Under the pieces are notes generated by a model. The model did not search any database. It was not told the DNA's origin and saw nothing but the letters and a program-made list of their open reading frames with translations. Source: JAUNBN01 sp036645935 (lineage in GTDB: Bacteria > Bacillota > Clostridia > Oscillospirales > Ruminococcaceae). From it: 64,000 nt of DNA. The translations under genes and the position numbers were made by a program. The stretch is from positions 51,266 through 115,265 of the forward strand of contig JAVXNE010000007.1 of assembly GCA_036645935.1 (NCBI GenBank), in the 5' to 3' direction. Shown one piece after another: positions 46,471 through 54,426 of this stretch. Positions within the stretch are counted from its first letter, which is position 1. Each line of letters starts with the position of its first letter.

Positions 46471-47214
46471 TCAAACTGCGGTTCTTTTAACTTTACAATC
46501 ATCAAAGCGAAGTTTCGCCTCAAACAGCTCAACATCGCAAAATCCCTTTGCAAACAGCTCATTTTCGCTGTATTTCCAACGCAGCTCAACTGTGGCATCG
46601 GGCTTTGTCTCAGAGGAAAAATTGATCTCCACACCTCTCAGCGTGTGCTCTTTGTGAAAGCTTGCGGGAAAAAGATCAAAAAGCCAATCGAGATATCTTG
46701 TGTTATTCATGTGCCCGTTGAGATCGAGCTCGCTGTAAGCCACTTTTCTAAAGAGACTCTTCTGTGTCTCAGGTGGAACGATGCTTTCAGGCTGAAACAA
46801 CTCATCTCCGCGAACAAATCCAGGAACTATAACACCCAGCTCCTCTGGAAATACGAAGTGACGCTCTTTCTGGTTCATCAGCAACCAGAGACTGCTCGCT
46901 CTCAAAAGAATCTCTCCACTCTCCGTTTCCATTTGATAGTAGCGCGGGAAAATCACTCTCATCGTCTCTCCGGGCCAGCTGCTCAGGATAACCCTCTCGT
47001 CGTATCGCGGCAATCTCTCAACCTCGAGCCTCACGCGTGTCACAACCCACAGCACGCCTTTGTCGAGTGTTTTTGAGCGGCCTGCACCGAGAGCCTCTGT
47101 GTGGGCAATGGAAATCTCTTGAAGCATCCTGAATAAAACCGACGGGCGCAGCCGCTGCCATCTGTCGACGTCGGATGCCGTCATAACAAATTTTTGTTCA
47201 AAGCATCCGCTCAT
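46471..47214 (-). CDS. Acyl-ACP thioesterase
   Basis: A 247-residue double hotdog-fold thioesterase of the FatA/FatB-like family found in anaerobic bacteria. The second-half motif LNGHMNNTRYLDW (about residues 170-182) holds the catalytic Asn/His region. Structural landmarks are GVLWVVTRVRLEVE and LSSWPGE. It would release free fatty acid from the adjacent acyl carrier protein. The ATG overlaps the ACP stop by four bases, indicating coupled expression. Confidence 0.92.
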   Translation of the reverse strand: MSGCFEQKFVMTASDVDRWQRLRPSVLFRMLQEISIAHTEALGAGRSKTLDKGVLWVVTRVRLEVERLPRYDERVILSSWPGETMRVIFPRYYQMETESGEILLRASSLWLLMNQKERHFVFPEELGVIVPGFVRGDELFQPESIVPPETQKSLFRKVAYSELDLNGHMNNTRYLDWLFDLFPASFHKEHTLRGVEINFSSETKPDATVELRWKYSENELFAKGFCDVELFEAKLRFDDCKVKRTAV

Positions 47215-47465
47215 TTCGTTTTTTCGACACTTTCATTAACTGTTCTGACGAGATCTCCGAGCGTGGACAGCTTCATCCATCTTTTGTCGGAAATATGTAT
47301 TTCAAATGCCGCCTCGATCTTGCAGATGACAAGAATAAAATTCATTGAATCCATTCCGATATCGCGATTGACAACGGTATCCATCGTCAATACCTCTTCT
47401 TTTGTCGTCGGCATCGTCTCGTGGATGATATCAACCAATTTTTCAAATATCTGTTTTTCTTCCAT
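47211..47465 (-). CDS. Dedicated acyl carrier protein
   Basis: An 84-residue acidic four-helix protein. The phosphopantetheine attachment site is Ser40 in GMDSMNF (the usual DSL motif with Met in place of Leu). It lies between an acyl-activating enzyme and an acyl-ACP thioesterase, so it is probably a pathway-specific carrier and not the housekeeping AcpP. AAGGAG precedes the ATG. Confidence 0.93.
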   Translation of the reverse strand: MEEKQIFEKLVDIIHETMPTTKEEVLTMDTVVNRDIGMDSMNFILVICKIEAAFEIHISDKRWMKLSTLGDLVRTVNESVEKTK

Positions 47466-47475
47466 TACACTCTCC

Positions 47476-48834
47476 TTAAATTGCCCAGCGTTTTATTTTT
47501 CCGGTCGCGGTTCGCGGAAGCGGCACGGACCGCAGCTCGATATCCGAAATCTGCGTGTCGAACGGCTTGCTCTTGTTGAACTCGTTCACCACTTGCCAAC
47601 ACTCATCTGCCGTCTTTGCTTCGTCCACCACAACCAAAATGATCCGTTTGTTCTTTATTATAACGGCAAGTTCCTTGACCTTCAACAGCTTCAGCAGCTG
47701 CTCCTCCCATTCATTACAATATATTTTGTTGCCGTTGTCCAAAACCAAAATGTCTTTTTTCCTGCCGGTTATATGCAGCGCACCGTTGCTATCCAGATAT
47801 CCCAAATCCCCCGTTCGCAGAGCGCCGTCCTTCAAGACCGCTGCGGTCGCTTGCGGATCTTCGTAATATCCTTTCATCATGCATGAGCTGCGCAGCACAA
47901 TTTCTCCGTCGTCCGCCATTATTATTTTGGAATCGGGACAGGGCGCGAGCGCAAAAGGATCCTCCCCCTCAAGACTGATTGCAACACCGCTCGACGTTTC
48001 CGTGAGACCGTATCCGAAGCGCACCGAGATCTTTCTTTTGGCGACCGCGTCGAGAGTCTCTCTGTCGCATGGACTTGCCCCAACCAATATTGTGCGCAAC
48101 TCGGGATTAAATGCATTGTATGCCACCATGAATTTCACTAGCGATGGCACTGCTGAGATAACAGTGGCTTTAAAATATGCGGGATCCTGCGCAAGAAAGC
48201 GCAGCCCTCTGCCGAATGCAATAGTTGCGCCCACACTGAGCGGCCATAAAAATGCGCACACGAACCCGAAAACATGATTGAGCGGCAACACAGACAGCAA
48301 TGTGTCCTCCGGATAGCACTGCATCATTTGCTGTCCGTTCCACGCACTCGAGCAGAGCGACTCGGGAGTGAGCACCACCGCCTTGGAAAGCTCGGTTGTC
48401 CCCGAGGTGAAAAACAAAAGCTCTCCCTCTCCGGACACTCGCGGCTCTGTCGGTTTTGAGAGCGAGCTCTCAATCTTTGCGAGATTTTCCGAATCGAATA
48501 TATCCTCATCAAACAACAGTTTCTCAGCGTGCGTGTGTCTTATCATATAGATGGTGTTTTCCGTAGTCTGTCCGACATCCAACAAAATCGTGCGCTTGCC
48601 CGCAATGACACAGCCGAACATATCAATTGCCCATCGCTCCGATGCTCTCTTGAGTATGGCAACACTCTCGCAGTGCTCCCGCTCAAGCTCCTTCGCCCTC
48701 TTGTGAGCTTCCCTGTCAAACTCCGTATAGGACATGCTGTGAATTTCCCCGCACGAATCAAAAATGAAAGCAGCCTTGTCAGGCGTGCGAGACGCGTTCT
48801 CGGCAAGCAGCGCTTCAAAACCCGTAAATTTCAT
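47476..48834 (-). CDS. AMP-forming acyl-activating enzyme, probable acyl-ACP synthetase
   Basis: ANL-superfamily enzyme of 452 residues from the chosen ATG. The phosphate loop reads FFTSGTTELSKAVVL (about residue 155), lacking the common Gly-Pro after TT. A5 is RFGYGLTETSSG, A7 is RTGDLGYLD, and the catalytic A10 Lys is in TATGKIKRWAI at the extreme C-terminus. It adenylates a carboxylic acid, and the adjacent ACP gene suggests ACP rather than CoA as acceptor. The ATG at 48834 follows GGAGGC. It is the first gene of the leftward operon, under the promoter at 48908-48936. Confidence 0.88.
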   Translation of the reverse strand: MKFTGFEALLAENASRTPDKAAFIFDSCGEIHSMSYTEFDREAHKRAKELEREHCESVAILKRASERWAIDMFGCVIAGKRTILLDVGQTTENTIYMIRHTHAEKLLFDEDIFDSENLAKIESSLSKPTEPRVSGEGELLFFTSGTTELSKAVVLTPESLCSSAWNGQQMMQCYPEDTLLSVLPLNHVFGFVCAFLWPLSVGATIAFGRGLRFLAQDPAYFKATVISAVPSLVKFMVAYNAFNPELRTILVGASPCDRETLDAVAKRKISVRFGYGLTETSSGVAISLEGEDPFALAPCPDSKIIMADDGEIVLRSSCMMKGYYEDPQATAAVLKDGALRTGDLGYLDSNGALHITGRKKDILVLDNGNKIYCNEWEEQLLKLLKVKELAVIIKNKRIILVVVDEAKTADECWQVVNEFNKSKPFDTQISDIELRSVPLPRTATGKIKRWAI

Positions 48835-48881
48835 TGTATTGCCTCCGTCGGCTGAAATATCGTTGTTGTGCCACAATTAAA

Positions 48882-48896
48882 GAATGCCCATTCATT
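48882..48896. promoter_or_regulatory. Putative TetR operator, leftward promoter
   Basis: The sequence GAATGCCCATTCATT contains the inverted repeat GAATG-CC-CATTC. It lies just downstream of the leftward -10 box, where bound repressor would block transcription. A near-identical site occurs at 49035-49049. Confidence 0.65.
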
Positions 48897-48907
48897 CGCT
48901 TGATTAT

Positions 48908-48936
48908 ATATTATCAAAGCATATGGCATTAATCAA
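48908..48936 (-). promoter_or_regulatory. Promoter of the acyl-activating/ACP/thioesterase operon
   Basis: Minus-strand TTGATT (48931-48936) and TAATAT (48908-48913) with a 17-base spacer. The start point would fall about 65 bases before the ATG at 48834. Confidence 0.7.
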
Positions 48937-48996
48937 GACTTTTAGGTGATTATCGGTATATTTTTTGCAATAAGTGGACAAATTTTATAAAAGTTA

Positions 48997-49025
48997 TTTA
49001 CAGATTGCCCTTCAAGTGTTATCAT
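48997..49025 (+). promoter_or_regulatory. Promoter of the fatty-acid isomerase operon
   Basis: TTTACA (48997-49002) and TATCAT (49020-49025) with a 17-base spacer. The start would be near 49032, at the left edge of an operator-like element. Confidence 0.7.
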
Positions 49026-49034
49026 GCCATTAGT

Positions 49035-49049
49035 GAATGGTAATTCATT
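49035..49049. promoter_or_regulatory. Putative TetR operator, rightward promoter
   Basis: The sequence GAATGGTAATTCATT lies within the inverted repeat TGAAT-GGTA-ATTCA (49034-49047). It shares 12 of 15 bases with the site at 48882 and overlaps the predicted transcription start. Both resemble the Bacillus FadR consensus TGAATGAMTARTCATTCA, a TetR-family fatty-acyl-CoA regulator. Confidence 0.68.
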
Positions 49050-49093
49050 TATCGTTATAAAGCAATAATTGTTTAGCGAAAGGAAAAAATGAG

Positions 49094-50359
49094 ATGGAAA
49101 AGAACCTGAACGAAAAAATTTGTATCGTCGGCGGCGGCCCCGCAGGTCTTTCGGCGGGAATGTATCTCGAGAAAAAGGGATACAAAAATTACACGATTCT
49201 TGAAAAAGAGGACGTTGTTGGCGGAAAGTGCTTCTCCCCTGAATACAAGGGCAAGCGCTATGAAATGGGCGCCATCATGGGAGTTCCCTGCTATTACGCC
49301 GTTCAGGACGTAATGGATTTTTGCGGAATAACGCCGGACGGCCCCAGGCTTGATCGTCAGTTCAGAACCAAAGAGGGCAAACTTTACAACCCGTTCACAC
49401 TCTTCAAAGGCCTCAAGCTGAAATCCAAAGTCAAAAAACTCGGCAACCTGCTTGAGACGAAATACAAGGGCTACGACAAAAACGGACACCTCGGCACACA
49501 TCCTGACATGATGATGCCCTTCCACGACTTCTGCGTTATGAACGGTGTCGAGGAAATTGAAGCCATTTGGATGAATCCCGGCACGGCTTTCGGTTACGGA
49601 TTCTTTGATGAAATCCCCGCAGCATACATGCTCAAATATCTCGACATGCCCACAGCGATTGCGTTCGTTCAAAAACGCCTTTGGACATGGAAGGACGGCA
49701 CACAGTCCATCTGGGAAAAACTGAACGCCAAGCTTGCTCACCCCGCCGTGATGAACACCAACATCACAAAGGTCACCCGCACGAACGGCAAGGTGCAGGT
49801 CACGACCGACAAGGGAACGGAAGAGTATGACAAGATAATCATAACCTCACCGCTCCAGTACATGGACAAATACTTTGACGCCACCGAAGAAGAGAAAAAA
49901 TATTTCTCCAAGATCATCTATGAGGACTACAAGGTCTTTGCGTATACCGTTAAGAAATATCCCGAAATTTCCTGCTATGTGCCTGACAATATGGTTCCCT
50001 CGCGCCTCGGTCACCTGATGGTCTATTACGAACGTTGGGACAACTGCCCCGACCAGATAATCACAGCTTACTGTCTGGGCAATCACTCCAACGGAACACA
50101 GCTCACCACCGACCAGTGCCGCGATCTTGTCACTCAGGATATGAAAACCCTCGGCGTCGAGCCGGACCAGGTCGTTTACGAGCGTTCGTGGTACTATTTC
50201 CCGCATCTCAGCTGCGAGAACTACAAGAGCGGTTGGTATGAGGATGTTGAAAGCTGGCAGGGCAACAGAAACACTTATTACGCCGGCGAAGTTATGAGCT
50301 TCGGAGACATGGATGAGACCGCTCAGTATTCCAAGGAGCTTGTCGAGCGCTTCTTCTAA
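49094..50359 (+). CDS. FAD-dependent polyunsaturated fatty acid isomerase-like protein (PAI homologue)
   Basis: A 421-residue amine-oxidase-fold flavoprotein. It opens with KICIVGGGPAGLSAGMYLE (FAD loop, residues 13-18). It matches, as I recall it, Propionibacterium (Cutibacterium) acnes PAI, which makes trans-10,cis-12 conjugated linoleic acid. Shared blocks are VGGKCFSPEY, YEMGAIMGVP, FGYGFFDEIPAAYMLKYLD, YYERWDNCPDQIIT, SWYYFPHLS and YAGEVMSFGDMDE. PAI has 424 residues. The enzyme would shift a double bond without net redox. A weak GAAAGGAA site precedes the ATG. A terminator 260 bases downstream partly separates it from the next genes. Confidence 0.87.
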   Translation: MEKNLNEKICIVGGGPAGLSAGMYLEKKGYKNYTILEKEDVVGGKCFSPEYKGKRYEMGAIMGVPCYYAVQDVMDFCGITPDGPRLDRQFRTKEGKLYNPFTLFKGLKLKSKVKKLGNLLETKYKGYDKNGHLGTHPDMMMPFHDFCVMNGVEEIEAIWMNPGTAFGYGFFDEIPAAYMLKYLDMPTAIAFVQKRLWTWKDGTQSIWEKLNAKLAHPAVMNTNITKVTRTNGKVQVTTDKGTEEYDKIIITSPLQYMDKYFDATEEEKKYFSKIIYEDYKVFAYTVKKYPEISCYVPDNMVPSRLGHLMVYYERWDNCPDQIITAYCLGNHSNGTQLTTDQCRDLVTQDMKTLGVEPDQVVYERSWYYFPHLSCENYKSGWYEDVESWQGNRNTYYAGEVMSFGDMDETAQYSKELVERFF

Positions 50360-50619
50360 ACGATGAGCAACATTTATCTTTAAGTTTCCGCGTTGTGATT
50401 CGATTGGTTTTTCGGCGAAACATCGCAATTTCAGCAATCCGGTCTGTGATTTTTATAGGCAGTTTAAATGTGTCCGCATTGTTCCGGTGCTTTGAATGAA
50501 ATACCGTTCAGCTGCGGCGCACTCTCTACCCTTGAAATTGTCCTGACAGCGGTTGTTTGCGATACCGCTGATACAAAATCAATTTGACCACGCAACAGCA
50601 TTTCTTTTCAGACAGGCTG
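50360..50619. other. Spacer after the isomerase gene
   Basis: 260 bases without a supported ORF, ending at the terminator hairpin. Nothing else recognised. Confidence 0.4.
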
Positions 50620-50649
50620 CGGCCGCCGCGATGAGCGGCGGCCGTTTTT
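50620..50649 (+). terminator. GC-rich terminator or attenuator within the isomerase operon
   Basis: CGGCCGCCGC (50620-50629) pairs with GCGGCGGCCG (50635-50644), followed by TTTTTC. It lies between the isomerase gene and the CrtI-like gene, 31 bases before the latter's start codon. It may lower downstream expression relative to the isomerase. Confidence 0.9.
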
Positions 50650-50680
50650 CGGATAATAATATTTTTCGGGAGGTATAACC

Positions 50681-52225
50681 TTGGAAAAAACAGACGGTTT
50701 CTTCAAGGAGCGGTATGACACCATAATCATCGGCGGCGCTCTCTCCGGGCTTGCATCGGCGCTGATGCTGGCAGACAAGGGTAAGGATGTGCTCGTGCTC
50801 GAACAGCATAACCTTCCCGGAGGACTCGCGACAAGTTTTGTGCGCGGAGGAGTCGAACTTGAAGCGACGCTTCACGAGATGATGAGCATAGGTCCAGAGG
50901 AACAGCCGCTTAAAATACGCAAGTTTTTTGACGAGATCGGGGTTAAGATAGATTGGATTCCCGTTCCAGAAGCCTATCGTGTCATTCTTCCAAACTCCGA
51001 TATTGACGTCACGCTCCACCCTGGATATGAGAGAATGGCTCACGAAGTGGACAGCGCCGTCCCCGGGACATACGAAAAGGTGCTTCATCTCATGCAGCTT
51101 TGCAATACCGTTTACGAGAGCGTAAATGTGCTCTCTGTGCACCCAATGAGCAAAGTGCATATGCTCATAAAACACGATCAGTTTGTCAAAACCGCCGGGT
51201 ATTCCGCAATGGATGTCATCGACACATTTGATCTTCCCCGCGAAGCGGTTGAGATTCTCTCCGCATACTGGATTTATGTTGGAAACCCCATGACGACGCT
51301 TCCTTTCACCGTTTACGCGGTGCTGATGGCAGATTATTTCCGCGGGAGCTATGTCTGCAACAATCTCAGTCACGGAATGAGCCTTGCAATGGAGCGCCGC
51401 GCCGTCGAGCTCGGAGCACAGGTCGAGTATCGTCAGCATGTTGAGAAAATTCTCGTGAAAAATGGCAGAGTCACCGGGGTTCGCACCTCACGCGGCGATG
51501 TTATAAAAAGCGACTATGTCATCTCCGGCGCTTATCCCAACACGGTCTATTCCAAAATGATAGAACCCTTGAGCGAGGTTCCGGCGTGCGCCATCAGATC
51601 AATTAACGCGCGCCGAATGAGTGTCACCTGCTTTTCTGTGATCATGTTGCTCGATCAGACGCCAGAACAGCTCGGAATAGATTCATACAGCGTGTTTTCG
51701 GGCGACACCCTCGACACCGAAAAAATATATGAGCAATGCAAAACACTCGGACCATACGATTACCTGACGACAATCTGTCTCAATCACGCAAACCCAGACT
51801 GCGTACCAAAGGGCATGACTGAGCTTTCGATAACAACGCTCCCTCTTCCCGAGGGCTGGTTCAAGATCACAGAGGACGACTACCACAAAACCGAGCGGCG
51901 CATTGCCCGTCAAATGATTGAAAAAATTGAAAAGCTGCACGGGATAAATCTCTTGGATCACATAACCGAGATTGTCATTGAAAGCCCGATGACTATAGCG
52001 CACTATACCGGCGCATGGAACGGCGGAATCTATGGTTATCGGCACTGTCAGGACGACAATATCGTCGCCCGTCTGACCATGAGCGATGAGGAAAGATACA
52101 TCACCGGCCTCGAATTTGCTGGAGCGCACGCCATCAGCGGCAACGGAATGAGTCCGTGCATCACAAACGGCAGAAAAGCGGCTAAGGGTGTGCTGGATGA
52201 AATGGAAAAGGAGGCTCGCGCATAA
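50681..52225 (+). CDS. CrtI/retinol-saturase-like FAD oxidoreductase
   Basis: A 514-residue phytoene-desaturase-superfamily flavoprotein. The dinucleotide loop is IIIGGALSGLASALML (residues 15-30), with Ala in place of the third Gly. LEQHNLPGGLATSF follows, and the C-terminal FAD segment is GLEFAGAHAISGNGMSP. The superfamily desaturates, saturates or isomerises long polyene chains. Next to a fatty acid isomerase, reduction of an unsaturated acyl chain is plausible but unproven. The start is TTG behind a GGGAGGT box. The stop overlaps the next ATG (TAATG), implying a complex with the reductase. Confidence 0.85.
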   Translation: MEKTDGFFKERYDTIIIGGALSGLASALMLADKGKDVLVLEQHNLPGGLATSFVRGGVELEATLHEMMSIGPEEQPLKIRKFFDEIGVKIDWIPVPEAYRVILPNSDIDVTLHPGYERMAHEVDSAVPGTYEKVLHLMQLCNTVYESVNVLSVHPMSKVHMLIKHDQFVKTAGYSAMDVIDTFDLPREAVEILSAYWIYVGNPMTTLPFTVYAVLMADYFRGSYVCNNLSHGMSLAMERRAVELGAQVEYRQHVEKILVKNGRVTGVRTSRGDVIKSDYVISGAYPNTVYSKMIEPLSEVPACAIRSINARRMSVTCFSVIMLLDQTPEQLGIDSYSVFSGDTLDTEKIYEQCKTLGPYDYLTTICLNHANPDCVPKGMTELSITTLPLPEGWFKITEDDYHKTERRIARQMIEKIEKLHGINLLDHITEIVIESPMTIAHYTGAWNGGIYGYRHCQDDNIVARLTMSDEERYITGLEFAGAHAISGNGMSPCITNGRKAAKGVLDEMEKEARA

Positions 52226-53400
52226 TGAAGATAAAAGGATTTTTAAAAGATGTTGGAGGTGCTTCACGCGTCACCGCGCGTCGAAAAGAGCTGTTTGAAA
52301 CCGCGAGCGACAAGCTTGTTCTCTCCGACCCCATTGGAGACGTGGCCAACGCACTACACCCCGGCTCGATTACGCTTGAGGTCGCGTCAATCACACCGGC
52401 GTCCCCCACTGCCAAGACGATTCGATTCATTTCAAAGGACAAAAAACTTCCTGTTTTTCAGGCGGGACAGTATCTCAGTCTCAAGCTCAACATCGGTGAC
52501 ACGCTGACCTCGCGCCCCTACTCAATATCGTCGGCGCCGTTTGAAACACGCACGGACAATCCGTTTGTCGAAATTACCGTGCGCAACAAAGGAGAATCTT
52601 TCGCGAGCGATTACCTTTACAAGTCGCTTAAAATAGGAGATAATCTGTCGGGCACGATGCCGCATGGGCAGTTTTACTTTGAAGAGCTGCGCGACGCAAA
52701 AAACATAGTCGCGATTGCGGGCGGTAGCGGAATCACCCCGTTTATCTCAATGGCGCGCGAGATTGAGCACGGAACTCTCGATGTGAATCTCACAATTCTT
52801 TATGGTTCCAATGAAGTTTCGGACATAATATTGAAAGATCGCCTCGACGCGATAAAGAGCGATCGGGTTCGCGTTGTGCATGTCATTGCAAACGACCCTT
52901 CGTGGAGCGGAGAAAAAGGATTTATAACAAGTGAAATAATCAAAAAGTATTCAGCCGGAGACACGACCTACTTCCTGTGTGGGCCTCAGGTCATGTGCAA
53001 ATTCGTTCTGGGTGAACTTGACAAATTGCACATCGCTCCCAGAAGAATACGCCGCGAGGTATTCGGCGCGCCGAGGGAGATTGAAAATTACGAAGGCTAT
53101 CCGGAAAGTGCCAAGGGAAAAACCTTTAAGCTCACTCTTGTGCGCGGAATTCGCAAGGATATCATCAGCGCCCGCTCAGACGAGCCGATAATTGTTGCGA
53201 TTGAGCGTGCGGGCATTAAATCCGAGACAAATTGCCGAAGCGGAGAATGTGGTTTTTGCCGCTCCGAGCTGCTTTCGGGAGAGATTTTTGTCTGTCCCGA
53301 CGGGGACGGACGTAGAATGGCAGATAAGCAATATGGTTTTTTCCATCCGTGCTCAAGTTACCCCGTGAGCGATTTATCTGTTAAAATACCGATTCTTTAA
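52225..53400 (+). CDS. Ferredoxin-NAD(P)H reductase with C-terminal [2Fe-2S] domain
   Basis: A 391-residue electron-transfer protein. After about 45 N-terminal residues of unknown fold comes the FAD domain with TSRPYSISS (flavin-binding RxYS). Next is the NAD(P) domain with IAGGSGITPFISMA and FLCGPQVMCKF. The plant-type ferredoxin domain has CRSGECGFCRSEL and a distant Cys in FHPCSSY. It would pass electrons from NAD(P)H to the flavoprotein encoded just upstream. AGGAGG precedes the overlapping ATG. Confidence 0.92.
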   Translation: MKIKGFLKDVGGASRVTARRKELFETASDKLVLSDPIGDVANALHPGSITLEVASITPASPTAKTIRFISKDKKLPVFQAGQYLSLKLNIGDTLTSRPYSISSAPFETRTDNPFVEITVRNKGESFASDYLYKSLKIGDNLSGTMPHGQFYFEELRDAKNIVAIAGGSGITPFISMAREIEHGTLDVNLTILYGSNEVSDIILKDRLDAIKSDRVRVVHVIANDPSWSGEKGFITSEIIKKYSAGDTTYFLCGPQVMCKFVLGELDKLHIAPRRIRREVFGAPREIENYEGYPESAKGKTFKLTLVRGIRKDIISARSDEPIIVAIERAGIKSETNCRSGECGFCRSELLSGEIFVCPDGDGRRMADKQYGFFHPCSSYPVSDLSVKIPIL

Positions 53401-53416
53401 TCAATAGGAGCAACTT

Positions 53417-54034
53417 ATGGCAAGGCAAACACTTTCAATCGAAGAAAAACAGCGCAAGCAACAGACGATAATTGACAGCGCGCTGGAGCTGTTTGCTACC
53501 AGAGGCTATGACACGACAACGATGGGCGATATTGCAAAGTCGGCAGGCATGTCCATTGGGACGCTGTATCTGTATTTTGAAAGCAAAATTGTGATATTTG
53601 CGCTGCTTTATAAAAGAGCGCTCGATCTGCTTGAAAAATCATTCGGCGACGCCCTTGAATTTCCCTCGCCCGACGTCAAAACCAAAATCTGCATGCTGCT
53701 TTACACCTACATCAACTTCTACAAAAATAATCACAACTACTATCGCGTGTTGTCAAGTGGGTTCATGTCCAAAAACAATAATATCCAGCTCAACGAAACG
53801 CTGACTCAAAAGGGTCTGAGTATATTGAAAAAACTCGAGCGTCCCATCGCCGAGGGCATAGAACAGGGCGTAATCAAGCCGTGTGACACCTTCAAAACTG
53901 TGGTGTCCCTGTGGGTGATGTTCGATGGCATTCTGATGCTGCCGGATAAAACACATGTGGATTCGTTGAGCGAGAACTTTCAGGAATACTATTCATACAG
54001 CATCGACATCATTCTCAACGGACTTTTGGCGTGA
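53417..54034 (+). CDS. TetR-family regulator, probable fatty-acid sensor
   Basis: A 205-residue TetR/AcrR repressor. The DNA-binding helix-turn-helix spans about residues 15-60, with ALELFATRGYDTTTMGDIAK and GMSIGTLYLYFESK. The C-terminal ligand domain is helical and not diagnostic. It is the last gene of the isomerase operon (16 bases after the reductase) and is followed by a terminator. It is the natural candidate to bind the paired elements at 48882 and 49035 and so control both divergent operons and itself. Confidence 0.92.
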   Translation: MARQTLSIEEKQRKQQTIIDSALELFATRGYDTTTMGDIAKSAGMSIGTLYLYFESKIVIFALLYKRALDLLEKSFGDALEFPSPDVKTKICMLLYTYINFYKNNHNYYRVLSSGFMSKNNNIQLNETLTQKGLSILKKLERPIAEGIEQGVIKPCDTFKTVVSLWVMFDGILMLPDKTHVDSLSENFQEYYSYSIDIILNGLLA

Positions 54035-54075
54035 TTCACCGCTGACAAAATCGGCAATTGCCGCCGTCAATCGAA

Positions 54076-54126
54076 AGCTCAAAGGCGCGCTTCCTGCATA
54101 GGAAACGCGCCTTTAAGCTGTTTTTT
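54076..54126 (+). terminator. Terminator of the isomerase operon
   Basis: A long hairpin (54076-54097 with about 54101-54119) is interrupted by small mismatches. Its central GGCGCG-CGCGCC stem is strong and it is followed by TTTTTTA. It ends the TetR transcript. The 300 bases after it hold no supported gene. Confidence 0.88.
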
Positions 54127-54426
54127 ATACAACTGTGTATTTTCTTGTTGCGTGAAAATGTCTGCTGCTTGTTGCATGGCACCGGTTTGTTCAGTCAGCA
54201 TTATATTTTAAGTGCGGTGTGCACACTTATCACCCGTCAAAGCACAGCATTCTCTCGTCCTGCGCGCATAGATTGCCGTTACTATTTCAAAACCCATCGT
54301 CAGTATCTTTTGAAAAACAGAAAATTCTTTGCAGCACGCACTAAAAAGCTCTGCAGGTGAACAACCCTTTACATGCATTAAACGTCGCATAGCGGCTGTG
54401 ATTTTTAACTTCCCAGAGCACTTCGG

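Noticed and set aside
50579..51439. Minus-strand ORF of 286 codons
   Set aside because: Antisense to the CrtI-like gene and across the terminator; no motif.
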